Assembly (NCBI GenBank): GCA_011037195.1
Contig: JAAEAF010000646.1
Location: 1-64,000 of the forward strand
Source of the DNA: Triatoma infestans
Taxonomy: Eukaryota; Arthropoda; Insecta; Hemiptera; Reduviidae
Length of the DNA: 64,000 nucleotides
Direction: 5' to 3'
Shown here: positions 32,095 through 46,900 of the stretch, piece after piece
Position numbering within the stretch: the stretch's first letter is position 1
How the letters are laid out: each line of letters starts with the position of its first letter
The notes under the pieces: generated by a model
Database searches by the model: none
Seen by the model: only the letters and a program-made list of their open reading frames with translations
What the model was told of the DNA's origin: nothing
Position numbers and translations under genes: made by a program

Positions 32095-32255
32095 TCAATT
32101 TCTTGGCTTAATTCTGACCATATATCCCTGGCTGACCTCCAATAATAAAGAATATTTGTATTCCAGTTTGTCATATGTTAAGTCTGTTTCAATTTTATAC
32201 TTTCTAATTATGGTTGAAACGAGCGTTTTATTAGATGTCATCGCATAAACACTAC
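32095..32255 (-). CDS. P450 gene B last exon with stop
   Basis: 161 nt after an acceptor tatag. It encodes GSVYAMTSNKTLVSTIIRKY and ends YMVRIKPRN plus stop. It matches gene A's last exon in length and phase. Confidence 0.92.
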
Positions 32256-35200
32256 CTATAAAGAAATTAAAAAAAGTAAATAACAAATTAAAAAAGAAAA
32301 TAACATTAATTTAAGTACTTCATTTTATTTAAAAAATATGATTTTATTGGACATTTTTCAGCTGTAGGAAATTTCAAATTAATAGAGCTGAAGTAGTTAA
32401 TCCAACCTAGCTACCAGGACAGTGTTCGAATATGTCAGTGTGGCGCCATCTGTTAGTGATCAATAGGTACCACTGTCTCGACTAATAAACGCCTTCGGAA
32501 TGTAAGCCTTAAAACAACTTTCAACGAGCCACCGCTTCTTCGAGCTTCACTGTGTGGATGGTATACACTTGAGAGGTCCCAGCGACGGCACTAGCTAGAC
32601 CCGTACGGAAGGTTCAATTGAGAAGAAATACAAATCGAAGCATGCTCCTTCCCGATGGTGGCGATGGGCGAAGGATAAAGACATTGGGCCACAGGAACAG
32701 CTCAATCAGTATTGGTTAGAAATATTATTGTGTATATTCGCTAGCAATAAAAGAGTTTAATGACGATTTGCGTTGGTGTTGCATTTATCCCAACTGAGCT
32801 CAAAGTCAGTTTGGAGCAAGACACTAGAGTTATTGTTTGCTTCGGTAACCGTAGAAAAGTTTTGTGACAGAACTTTCTAACTTAATATTTCCGAATGTTT
32901 GAAGTATTATTGTGGCAAATGTTGCACTATGATAAAAATACTCCTTCTTTCTGCAGGCTGCCTTTTTTTTTAAGATCGTGTTCGTCACTACTTTTTCAGA
33001 TATGGTAAATAACATTGCTAGCTGATTGGTTAGCGTAATGGACCCCCACACGGAAGACCCGGGTTCAAGTTCAGCTGTGCTGGATCCTTAGAGTGTTCCC
33101 AGGAGCACTTCTACAGCTCACTGCCCTGTGGTGGACAGGGTTGCCTGTAACGAGAGAACTGTATCCTATCCGGAGGCCGGCAGTGCACTGAGAAGGCTGC
33201 GGGCGCCAATGACCATAGATGTTGTCACGCCTTAAATTTAAAAATCAAAACACATGGCCGGCAGTTGGTTCTCAAAGTTCATTTCGCTCGCTAGTGACCT
33301 GGGATATTTCCAGTCCATGCTTTGACGCTTGGATATAACATCAAAAGTTTCTATTCTTTCTTAAAAAAAATAAAAAAAAAAAACTATTTCCTGCACATAA
33401 ATAACGTTGTTGAAGTTAAAAAAAAATTATCGTTTCATTGTGACGGCCGCTTTGGCAAAACAGTTACAAACATGTTCGAATTACTTGAATATTAAAATAT
33501 AAATTTGAAATCTTTCCACATCTTTAGACAATTGAAATCTTATATCTGAATGCGGTTCATCCAATATGCAGACTGTTACAGGACTTGCTATCTGCGGAAT
33601 GTATCACAATTCTTTATCCTTTGTCATACAGTTCCTTTGGCTCTTTACTTATTGAATGACTACTGTATACAAGTTTGAATATAAAAGATATATACAATTT
33701 TTTTTTACCTGGGCAAGATCTTGGTCCCCAGCTGAATGGAAAATAGGCACCTTTTGGTCTTTTGGCACTCTCTTCTGGCAGAAAATGATCTGGATAAAAT
33801 TCGTTTGGGTGTGACCATAAGGTTGGATCTCTATGCAGGTAATGAAGTAATATAAAGGCTGTACTTCCTTTAGGAAGCCTATATTCTTCATCTACAATAC
33901 AGTAATTTTATTAATACAGATTTATTGTATATTAAATGCTGATTTAAATTATTATAATTATTCTCTTTTCTTTCCCATCCATCTCAAACTTATAAAATTT
34001 CAAAAGCATAAGTTTATTAGAATCACACTGTTATTCAACGCCAGGTTTGTTTTCCTTTTTCTGTTTTGCATATTTTATGATTTGTATTTGTATTATTTAT
34101 TAGAAACTTTTCCGTTCATGAGTATTTAATATTCAGTTTGAAAAAACATATTTAATTAGCATTAAACTCATACTTTTTTTTTTTTTTGCAACTGGTAAGA
34201 CGATGTATTGCAACTTTATGATATTAGCGAAACATTTAATCAAAATTACAACTATGAAGAAAATTCTTCTATAATTACTATGTAAATTGCACTAACAAAA
34301 ATCTTGTGAGGGTACACTAGAATTTTTTGAAAACTATTAATAATGTAAATAACATTGGATAGTGAATCTTACCTAATTCTATATCATTTGTAAGTCTCCT
34401 AAATATACCAATAGGGCTAAAAAGTCGCATAACCTCCTTCATAATTCTAGTCAAATATTCCATTCTGGATAGTTGTTCCCATGTTGGTGGGACTTCAGGA
34501 TCTTCTCCTAAAATTTCTACTTGTTCTTTATAAACAGCTTCTTGATGTTCAGGAAATATGGCCAGCATCAATAATATATAGGATGCTGTTACAGCTGATG
34601 TATCAAATCCCTGTAATATATTTCTATTATTTAGTTGGTTTTAAATATATTTCTGGATAGGAGAATGGGAAATGTTAGGAGGTTATGTTGAAAATAACAT
34701 TGTGTAACGCTGCCACTAGTGCCATCTAGGAGAAGAAGCAGGCACACTTGTTCTCCTCGTGGCCGCTGCGGAGCTCTAGCGGGGGCGCCTCTAGATTCTT
34801 CTACAGCGGTCTCCCATGGTCTATCGCGACCTAGATTTTCGAGAAACTTCCAGAACCTTCTCCACTGGTGTAAGTAGGAGAAGAACTGCTTGAGAAAAAA
34901 CTTTTGTGGGTTTATACAGTGTATTTAAGTGTTATATTTGTAATTTAATGTGTTGAACAATAAATTGGTGTTGTTAGAAGTTTGGTGTGTTTTATCTAAA
35001 CCAAACCCACTCAGCAACTAGTTTGAAAAACGTTACATCAGTTATACAGAGTTAATTATATAAAAGGAGCTTTCCATAAATGCCCAAATCTATTTCATTT
35101 GACATCTGTCTAAGCAATTTAAACCTTGCGAAGTTTGTAGATTAATAAAAAGCGTTATAGCAATTAAAAAAATTATAATTCAATCATCTTTCTAATCCCA

Positions 35201-37925
35201 TTTGTGACATTTCTTTCCACAAGATCGCGTATTTTCACTTAGTGTACCACAATCCGGCTAAGAAGCTGTAATGTCCACCTTCTGTTTTGCCACTTCTTCT
35301 GTCAAGCAGATGACAATCACTATTAATTACTGTATTAGAAATGAAAGGGTTCTTCTTTTTCTTTCTTGGCAATACAGCCCATGAAAGCCCTAGCCTCCTC
35401 AACTACATTCTACTCACTCCCTACTCACTCCCAACAACCTGATATCCCGTTCCACGTTCTCCAGCCATCGCATCCGAGGTTTTCCAGAACTCCTTCATCA
35501 TTCCATTTGGCCAGTAAACAACTTTTTGTCCTGCTCTATTCTCTCCAGGTGACCGAACCATCTTAACTCCCAGGTTTCACATTCCCACCAGGTCCTGTTC
35601 ACCATATAGTTCTTTTATCTCCTGATTTGACCTTAGCAATTTCACCTCCATAGTCAATCCTGTCTTACCAGGCCAAATATTTTCCTCAGGACCTTTGTCT
35701 CCCATACATCGAGAAGTCACTCATCCTCTCGAGTTAGCGTCCACGTTTCGTTGGTATAGATGACAAGCGTCTTTAATAAGGTCTTGTACAATATTAACTT
35801 GGCTTCTCTAGATAGGTGGTTAAAGCGCAGGGCTTTCTGTAAAGACCTTTAGCATTTATTGTCGGCTGTTATTCTGGCTTTCATGTCTATACTGACTTCA
35901 TTTATATTGTGATAATAGCCCCAAGTACATAAAGCTTTAACCACTTCAAACTTATGGTTCCTAAGACATATTGCATCCTGGTCGTTTCTTTTTTTGTTCA
36001 GCATATACTTTGTCTTTGGTACGTTGACAGCAAGTTCCAATTTACTGGTTTCTTTAGTGAGCTCTTCGAAAACTCCTAAGAATGCCAGTAAAGTTCGAGT
36101 TGACAAAACAACATCATCTGCGTAAGCCACATGCTGGCTCATCCAATTAAAAAATGGTGCCTCCGGGGTTAGTACGTATTGCGCTAATAGCCACCACCAG
36201 TGCTAGATTAAACAACATCGGGGACAACAGATCTCCTTGTCTCAAGCCTTCCTCTTCAAATATGGAACCTACCTTCATACAGCTTGTTGAGTGTATAAAA
36301 GTCATAAGTGTCAGACTTATCATTTTTTTTTGGCAAACCCAAATGAAGCATCCAGCGAAGAAGTTTTCCCCGGTCCAAACTATCGTAGGCTTGCTTTAAA
36401 TCTATAAATAAGTGATGCAGATGTACATTATAATCGTGGCACTTTTCCATCATTATCCTAATGGAGAAAAGAGGCCCACAGTGGATCTTCCTTCTCTAAA
36501 TCATAATTGGCATTACCCAACCTCTTTACTAATCCACTTTGTAGGAGGCACAACAGCAAAGCGGGTAATACCTTGTAAGCTGCATCCAGGAGAGAAATCC
36601 TCCGGCAGTTCTCACGCTTCGTGTTACTACACTTTTTAAAAACTGGGTATAGATACTTTTCGACCTCCCTTAGACATTGTCTCATTCATTGTTGAAAGGA
36701 TTCTGTGTCCTCCAAAATAATGGGTTGAGTAATAGAACCAGTCACCATCTAATTCACCATACAAATGTGGAGCCAAAAGCTGCATCAAGGCATCATCTTT
36801 GAGCCTTTAAGCGCATTGCCTCTCTGTCACGCCCGCTATAATGTATTGGCGATTGAGCTTCAACTAAGGCGGCAAAGTTTTATAATTTGATTTACTAAAA
36901 AATTAATTGTATGTTATATGTATATAATTATATGTACAATTTATATGTTTATATCATTATATGTAGTACGAGTGTCATTCAATAAGTAACGAGACAAATC
37001 ACTGTAGCTCAAAAACGATTTATTTAATCAATACAAACCCTTGGCTACTTTTCAACATAGTCCCCACATTTACACACTTGTCCCTTAGTTCCCCTTATTT
37101 GTGTATGCTTCTGGCGTAAAATTCTTTGGGTTGAACTCGGAGCCACTTTTGCACCAGATTTTTAACTTCTTTTTTTTAAAATCATGGAAGTCCGATGAGG
37201 CAGGGTCGGGGCTGTAGGGGGATGTGGTAGGATCTCCCTCTTTTTCTTGGTTTCTTTGTGGGCATCCGTAAGTTGTCTTGGAAGCCATTTCGCAAAAGAT
37301 TTCTTGTACTGCAGCTTATTGTGAATAACGTTATGGACAGTTCCAACACTCGCGTACACTTCTTTAGCTATTCGTCCAACAGTAATACGCCTGTTGTCTT
37401 GAATTAACGCGTTAATGCGAGATTCGAGGGTGGAAGTTTCAACTTCAACCAGTTCGTCCACTTCATTGCTCGTCATAGACACACAGCCACTTTTAAACTG
37501 TTCTATCCATTAGTAAATGTTAGAACGGTTTAAGCAATTATTCCAATACACTTTCAACATTCTTTCATTGGATTTTACTACCTTTGATACCCTCTACAAC
37601 TAAAAATCTAATCACTGAGCGTTGTTCTTCGGATGTGCAATGCTTGATCAGATTCGCCATTGTTAACTGAATATATTTGAGGTTATGCCTACCAAATACT
37701 CTTGAACAGTTGATGAGAAACTAAGTTCAAAGATGCCAACTTGACGCACTTAAACTATGGTATGGTGATTACACAAACCGTTCCTTAGCTACAGCGATTT
37801 CTCTCGTTACTTATTGAATGACCCTCGTAAATTAGATCTGAATCAATTTGGTTAATATAGTTTATTTCTGAATGTTAGAACATAAAGTTCTATGTTTATT
37901 TTAATGTTTCTTGATGACACGAGGT

Positions 37926-37966
<41 letters not shown>

Positions 37967-40900
37967 CACATTCACTAAATTGTGTAAAGTTCATTAGTGA
38001 GTCATTTCAATGTCCACTATCACCTGCCAACATTAAAGTTTTTTATACTTTCCTAAACTTCCGTCAAAAATCAGGATATAGAAAATATTTGATATCAGAA
38101 GGAGAATATATCAATTCTTTTAATTCAATTATTAAAGGTATATTTCTGTTACTTTATTTTTAAAACTTATTCAATTTTTGTTTTTTTCCGTCAGATGTGT
38201 ATTATTATTAACACATTGCTATGAATAACGGCACAATTAAGGAATCAGTTTCCAAGGTTATATTAAAAATAATAGCTATAGATTATATCTTTGTCAAAAT
38301 ACATACTTACGGCTACAAAAAAGTCAGCAGCCAGTCTTCCAGTCTCTTCCCATGTTAGTTTATATTCTTTGGCTCTTTGTAAGAGAACATCTGCGTAGAA
38401 AGCTGGAGGGCTATCTATATCTTCTACAATACAATTATATCTTACTTAGATTTGGTGCAATTTATTCTTGTTAAAAAAAAAAGTACCCATCAAAAAAAAG
38501 ATAAACTACCTACCACCGAGTTTTTTCCTATGTTCTATTCTAGCTTGTAAAACCTGTAAAATGAGCAAAAAATATATTGATTTGATTTATAATTAAATTG
38601 TTAAATTCTATCAATTTTTACTTTCTCTTACTCCTAGTAAGAGGAAGTATTATAATCGTGTCAAATTTTCGATTACGCGTTTTCACCTGAAATATCCGTC
38701 TTAAGGTCCTCTGAGTCAAAAAAGTTGTTTCTAGCAAATGATATATGTGTGTGTGTGTATGTGTGTGTGCATATGAACAGCATAGCTCAAAACCGAAAAA
38801 CCGTAGAAAGTTGAAATTCTGGGAAAATTCATTTAAGGGCATTTTTGGTAGTGGGGCGGGGTTATGTTTTTCTCTAAAGTGCTATCATAGTTAATTATAC
38901 AATTCTATCATCCAAACAAAATTAATTAGAAATAAATAAATGGCCAAAATTTCGAGTTTCAAGAAAATTAGTAAACCGGTATTGCGCTTTTACTGGACCG
39001 TTTTTTTTTCAGTTTTGGACGAATTTCATTAAATTTGATACACTAGATATAAAATTTGTCAATTCTAATTTTGAGAACTGGAGTAAGAGAAAAATTGTGT
39101 GAGTGTTTCACACAAGATTTTTATAGTTTGTACGGTTTTTACTCAAGTATTCCCACATCAAATTAAATCTCTCATACTGAATAATTTTGCAACTTAGTTG
39201 TTACTCAATACTAATAATATCCTTAAGCAACGATTTTTGATATTTTTTGTTACATTTTTTTTTTTTTTTTACTTTTTCTGACTAATATGATAATGCCAAA
39301 TTTTTGAATTGAGTTTTCATCGCAAATATATGTTTTCCCTGAGTATGAGTAAAAATGTTTATCGCGCATAATTTGTGTATGTATCATATATATATAAACA
39401 AATTTCACTAATTTCTAACTAGATATTCCGTTTATGTACCACCATCGCAACTAACACGCAGGTTTTGGTCAATATTCATCCGTGGTGGCCGGTGAAGTTG
39501 GTACTTGGGGGGGTGTGCAGTGCTGTAAAACGGAACATATCTCCCCATCAAAAAACATGATTTCTCAAATAATATAAATATATATTTCAAAAAACAAAAA
39601 TAAATAAATATTTGAATATAAAATAATTTGAAAAACTTTTTTCATTAAAATGATTTATTTGAGAAATCATGTACTAACTGCTATTTGCTGAATTATAATG
39701 TTACGAATGGATACGATATTTGTTTTTTTATTTCAATTTTTTTAGGTTAATGTCAATTGAATTTTTTTTTTTTTTTTTTTTTTAAGTATTCAACACTAAC
39801 ACCCATTTGATACACCTATAAAATATTATTTATTATATTCTATATTATTATTTTACAAAAAATTATATTATTGAATAATACAAAAAAAAATTTCACTGTT
39901 AAAACTTTAACGAATACAATAAATATAATATATATTAACATATTTTTTAATATCCCACTCAATTATAATCAACGCTGCTCGACAGGCAGCTACAATAGCA
40001 TTAATTGGGTCACATTAGGGTCATATTGGGCAAACAAAGCTTGTCGGAAATAACCGAATATGACCAATTTTTTTGGCACTGTGAATTAGGCAGCATCAAC
40101 ATCAAGCAACATTTGTTGAAATAATTCTTTTTTAAAAACAGATTTATTAATGTCATTGAAATAATAATTATGCAAAGATATTATTATTATTTTTTTTTAC
40201 CATAAATTTAAAAACTAATTTTTGTAGTTATTTTCTGGAGTTTAGGCCGTAGTGTTATGCACCAGCCGCCACAGTTAGCATTCTTACTAATTAATTAGTG
40301 ACATGAGAGATATTGTCTGCAAATTAGCCTTCACTGAATGCATATAAAATCTAATCTACAAGTTGCGAAATATCTCAAAAAATAAAACAGCACTCAGGCC
40401 ACTGATGGGCCAATTTGTCCCCCAAAAAAAATTCACATCAACGCTGTATCAGAAAAATAAAGCTGCCCGGCAAGCAGCTACAATAACACTAATTGGGTCA
40501 CATTATTAAGGCAAACAAAGCTTGTTGGAAATAACCGAATATGATCAATTTTTTTTGACACTGTGAATTTGGGCAGCGTCAACATCAAGTTTGATGAAAG
40601 TATTCATTTTTTTTTTTATAAACGGTTTTATAAATGGTATATGCAAAGATTGTTATGTTATTATTATTTTTTAACATTAGTTAAAAACATTAGTTTTATG
40701 TTTTGTCATTTTTATGTTTTTTATTTTATTTTTGTTATGTTATTAACATTTTTAAATTAATTTCTGTAGTTATTTTCTGAGGATCCTGCAGTGTCGGAAT
40801 GCTTTTATGCACTATCCAGCCGCCGATTTGATGTTCACCATCCGGAAGTGGGATGAATACATTTTATTTATTAGCAACTTTTCTTAAAAAAAAAAAAAAA

Positions 40901-43900
40901 AAATGCTTTAAGATTTTCTTGTAAACTTCATATACTATTTTCTGGTTCATATAACTATCATTTTTATTTGAATAATTTTTCCAAGAAACATTGTTTTGGA
41001 CTGGGACTGACGGGCATGGCCATATCATTTTGTTATCTAAATAACATGATTATTAAACATGAAATGTTTCATAAGTGAGAGTTAAAATTATGATGAAGGA
41101 AATTTATATTTTACTTTCTCTTACATCTCGTAAAAGTAAGCATTTTTTCCATCGTGCGAAATTTTGGAAATTCAGTTTGCTCCAGAAATACATGTTATGT
41201 GGTTCCCTATATACGAGAAAATAAAATGTCAATTTTACTGATGTTGTGATATTTCCTGGAAGATTGTGTGTACAAGACTTAATGTCGAATTCCAGGTTGG
41301 AATCTTGATTAGCCTGAATACTTGTAGAAAACTTCAAAACAATTATAGACTTCATTATAACCCTGTCTTCTACTTTTCGTTCCAGTTCTCCTAGGGATTG
41401 AGGAAGACGGATCATAATTGTGTATAACAAAATATCTCAAAAAATCTGGTGTGAAACACTCACACAACTTTCTCTTACTCCAGTTCTCAAAATTATAATT
41501 GACAAATTTTATAGTTAGTGTATCAAATTTAATGAAATTCCTCGAAAACTGAAAAAAAAAACCGTTCAGTAAAAGCGCCTCTCCGTTTACTAATTTTCTT
41601 GAAACTGGGAATTTTGGCCGTCTATTTATTTCTAATTAATTTTGTTTGGATGATAGAATTGTATAATCAACTATGATAGCAATTTAAAGAAAGCTGTAAC
41701 CCCAATCCTCCCCTAAAAGTGCCCTTAAATAAATTTTCCACAGAGAAATGTTTCAAATAAAAGTTGTAGATCATTGCATGCTTAGTTTATATACGATGTT
41801 TCAAAAAAATCGTCTGAGCTATTTTTGAGAAAATTGCTAAAAAGTGAAAAAAATCATTTATCAAAGTGTTAAAACAAACGCACTTCCGGTTATCTGATTT
41901 TTTTCAAACTCTGAATTTCAACAAAATATTTAATTCAAATTAACTTTATTAAGAAGACAGAATTGTCTAATGAACTGAAATAGCACTTTAGATGAAAGCT
42001 GTAACCCCACCACTCCCCCGGAAATGCCCTTAAATGAATTTTCCTAGAGAAATGTTTCAAATAAATGTTGTAGCTCATTGTATGTGTAGTTAATACATAA
42101 AGTTTGAAGAAAATCGTCGGTGCCATTTTTGAGAAAATCGCAAAAATGTAAAAGAAACAGTTAGTAAAGGGGTACTTCCGGTTGAGTAATTTAGATAGAT
42201 AACGTACTGGCAGATCCCAAGGTGATACTTAAACGGAATATCAAGTTTCAACTTTTTACGGTTTTTCATTTATGAGCTATGCTGCTCACATACATACACA
42301 CAGAGAGAGAGAGAGACACATGCTGAAGGAACTGAATACTAGGGGGACGGCGGGGAATGAGAGAGCTGACTTTTTAGCAAAAAGGCTGTAGCCAATAAAT
42401 ACTTGGAAGAAAGTTACAGCCACTTTCCTCTCACTTTTCTTCGTAACACTATGAGGGAGCGAGAAGAGCAAGAGTGGGATATAGCATGGCAAAACTGCTC
42501 AAGTGGCGAAATAACACGTCAGTTTTTCCCCAGCGTACTACATCGAGTAAAGTTAGGGGATTGGAGACCCAGCTACAAGGTTACCCAGTTACTATCCGGC
42601 CACGGGAAATTACTAACTTATTTAACCCGTTTTGGCCATACAGGCTCTGCCACTTGCCCCTGCGATCCAACAGGAACTCAGCTCCAGGCGGTCGATCACC
42701 TTATACTTGACTGCTCGCTCCTTGAGGTTGCCAGAGCACCTCTCATCCGCCATTTCAACGTGGTTTTGAATCAATCTTGGCCTCCCATCGATAAATCTGT
42801 ATTTACTGAGTACAAGTGCATTCTAAAATTCTGTGCATTTATTAATAACATAAATTTTGAAATTCTTTGAAGTTTAGTTTATTTCAGTGCTGTAGAAGTT
42901 TTGTATATTTTGTAATTATTATTTAATTTCTTTCTTTTTATTTAATTACGTTATATTCTGATATATCAACAATTAGAAATGTTTCGTAAATTGATTTGTT
43001 ATGTGATATACATGCAATGTAATACATTTTTGTGGAACTTGCTGAAATAAACTTTATTAAAAAAAAAAAACACAGAGACACACACACCCACACACAGACA
43101 CACACACACACAGACCTTTGCTAAAAAACACTTTTTTGGACTCAGGGGACCTTAAAAACGAATATTTCTGGTGAAAACTTGATATCGAAAATTTGACACG
43201 ATTACAATACTTCATCTTACTAGGAGTAAGAGAAAGTAAAATGTTAAAGTCATAGGATGCTCAAACTATAGGATCCGTTTAGATACCAGCAGCGCATTTG
43301 ACATGAAAGTTTCAGTTAATATCCATTATAATTGGAAGGTGTGACTTTCCGGAATTTGTATTTAGTTATTTATTTTTCAGTTTATCGCGCTTACTTCCCC
43401 AAACATCATACTAAGATACATTCGTATGTTTTAACCTTCATACCTCACAAGTTATTTTCCAAAAATTTCTGCTGAGTTTCTTCAAATCTTTGCCACTCTT
43501 CGTGATATTCACGCATGGAAAATAAACTAAGTTTAAAATGTTACCAACCACATTATACATCGCCTCTACGCATCTGTAAATCATTTCAAAAATTCAATTT
43601 AAGTATTAATATTTTTGTTAAATTATTATAATATTTCTAACCTAATGCTTAAAATGTAAATAAAAATAATTAAAATAAAATACCTTTTTATAAGGCCAAT
43701 AATCTAGCTTATATTAAATAATCAAATACACTAAAATTAATTAAATATTATAATAATAATAATTTCTAATTAAACTGTTAAAATATAAGACATAAAAAAG
43801 TAAGCAATAAATTAATAATCATAAAACCATATACCAACGACGTCAACTTATAATAAGAAATACGTTTTTAAAATCAGTCTACCAAGATGGCCCCTAGCCC

Positions 43901-46900
43901 AGTGGGCACTCACACTTACAGTAAATTCAATTACCAATTAAAAATTAACTTAACATATATAAAAATTAAATAAGCATAAGCTAATTAATTAAATTCAAAT
44001 TTGCTGGCCTTCAAATAACAAAAATAATAAAAGATACCAATATAGAATACTCATCATTAAAAAATCCAAATTGTAACCACGTGGTCGAATTCCCAAAATC
44101 ATAAAGAAACATATTAAAACCAGTTTTGAGGGGAATTTTTTTTTTTTTTAATTACATAACTAATTTATATAACGACGTGTAATATACGGAAGTTACAAAT
44201 ATATTAACTAAATAAAAATTGTACATACCTCATAATAAAATATATCACATTGCGATATAGGTTGGTATAACTAATTTGTTGGACATTGTTATAGTTAAAG
44301 AATTTCTAAACTGTCAACTTAGTATTCAATTTGTTTAAAATAACTTTATATATTGTATTTCAGGTTATAATAGAATTATGAATATTGATCTTCCCATGAT
44401 GATGGCACGCATAATGCCGAAACGTCGGGAATAATGTAAATTACAAAGAAAAATATAATCTTAAGGCTGTGGTAAGGTTCATAAATTTACAACCCCTAAT
44501 CTAAGTATAATTACATAAGAACAGCCATAAAATACAACTTAACGCAATTAAGTATTTAAATTTTTGTTAAATTATTATAATATTTCTTACCTAATGCTTA
44601 AAATGTAAATAAAAAAAATATATAAAAATACCTTTCCATAAGCCCATACATATTGTATTTTTCCATTTCCAACTCATTCATATCGTATCCAAAATTTGAA
44701 ACTAAATAAAATTAAAAAATATTATAAATAAATTTAAGATATTACATAATTAATTTTAATAAAAATAAAAAGGGAAGGGAATAGCTATGTGGTTAGCTTA
44801 CTGGACTCCCACGCGGAGGTCACGGGTTCGAGTCCAGCTGTGCTACCCTTAGATTTTTTTTCTTCCTAGGAGCCTCTACAGTTCACTGTCCGGTGATGGA
44901 CAGTGTTGTCTGTAACGAGAGAACACTGTCCGGAGGCCGGCAGTGCACTGAGAAGGCTCCGGGCGCCCAATGACCACAGATGTTGATGCGCCTAAAAATA
45001 AAAAATAAAAATAATAATAAAATAAAATTAAATGATAGAAGAATATATCGGACGTTTAAACTAGCAAGTGCGAGGATTGCAATTTAAAAATTATTTAATT
45101 AATAATAACGGAAACAAATGAATAAAATATTGGAAATCGGCATGACGCTATAGATATTCTTATTAAGTAAATGTAAAACAGAATTTTAAATATAAGTTTA
45201 ATAAAATTGTAACTCTTGTGGCGGTCAATGATCATGAGATGAGTCGGTCATGGTTCAAATTATTCGAGTTAGAAGACAGTGTTATTTCGATTTAATTGAT
45301 TAAATCTGGAAGTAATAAACAATCTAAGGGCAAAACTGCTGGACTTGAACTCTTTCTTATGGAGATACATCAAATCCTTATCAATTAACAATTAAAAAAA
45401 GAAGAAAAATGGATGCAATAAACACCAGTATTCAAGAGAACATTAATTACTTACCACATATAGTATCTAAAAAGAAATTCGTTGTATAATGTCTCAAATT
45501 AAAACTTTGCCCATTGGCAATATACTTGTTCCATACTTTGCAAAGTGTTATTGATTTCTCATGGAACATTTCCACATTTGATTCTATCATCTTTTTAGTA
45601 AGCATTTTATTTAATGGTTTACGTAATTCTTCCCATTTTTTACCTAAGCATAAAACAATGATTAAGGTTAGTTAACTTTGTTATATAAACTGAATTCATT
45701 TGGTATTTTTATTCGTCGTAGCATATTATATATTTCTTTTATTCCTGAATTGGTTTTGGATTTTCATCCATCTTCAGAATAAATTTATCAAGTTCTTGCA
45801 GACAATTGAACGCAATGTTTCTGTTACACAGCGACACTTGTTGGACTTCAAATCAACTAGTTGGTTAGTAGAACATTGAGTTGAAATGAACTCTCCGCAC
45901 CAGTGGCGGCTACTGGTGCTCCCGATTGTGCGACTGAACCCCCAGCTATTTGACAAAAAAAAATGTAACAAATTTTCGTATTTTTATTTTATTTCATATT
46001 TCAATTTCAAAAAAATATTTTCATATTAGTTACAAACATTAGTCACAGTAAAAATGGTATATATTGCCTGGTTTATTCAATTGTTAAATATCAAATCAAA
46101 CCCATGTATGATGTGAAAAAAAATATTAATTTGTTGTCAAATCAGAGAATCAGACATAAAACAATTGGAACGTATATCAGTTTAGGAGCTCACTTTAATG
46201 TGTTTGTTTAATGAATAAGCACTGTAGTCAATTTTACTGTAATACATGTACACACCAGGAGATCTATAAAATGTAGGAAGTTGGAGGCTTACAGTTTGGC
46301 GTTGCGCTGGAGAATTTAATATATATATATGTATATATCAAAACATTTCTTTGCGTTATTATAGAAATGTGTGTATTTCTTATATTCTTATTAACTTTTT
46401 TAAAATAAGAGTGGAAGATAAAAGTGCGTTGAGCATTGAACAAACTTACCCGATCTTACCCGAAGTTTTTTGCCCTTTCCACATTGCACTGTAACGGCGT
46501 TACTCATATTCGTTATTTTTTGTGATGCGATGTGCCTGTGCTAATGTGTGGATTTTTTTATACCATATTTATATATTATTTTGATATTTATAAAAATTTT
46601 ATGTTGGTATTGATACTTAAAAAATCGCTAAGATATATGACCCAGCAAAGAATCGATGCTAACACATTGACATTTCCTTTGAACTGAAACACTTTATTTA
46701 GATAATAAAAATTTCCGTTAAATTAACCATTTAATTTTTGAACTAAAACGGTGCAACATTTTTTCTTTCACAGTTCTTCTGTGGGTTTACAGTGACCGAT
46801 TTATTGTTAATTTATAATATTTAATTGTAGGAGAGGGATACAAGTTTTTACTTATCTCTTAGCTTACTTCATGATTTCTATCTAGCTAAGCTGTTAATAA

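Noticed and set aside
38745..38770. Short (TG)n tract as a regulatory element
   Set aside because: It is a simple-sequence part of family S, present in several copies.
44775..44840. Possible tRNA gene (good A and B boxes)
   Set aside because: The cloverleaf arms do not close, and the same head plus body recurs at several sites, so it is a SINE. The same holds for 48531 and 29990.
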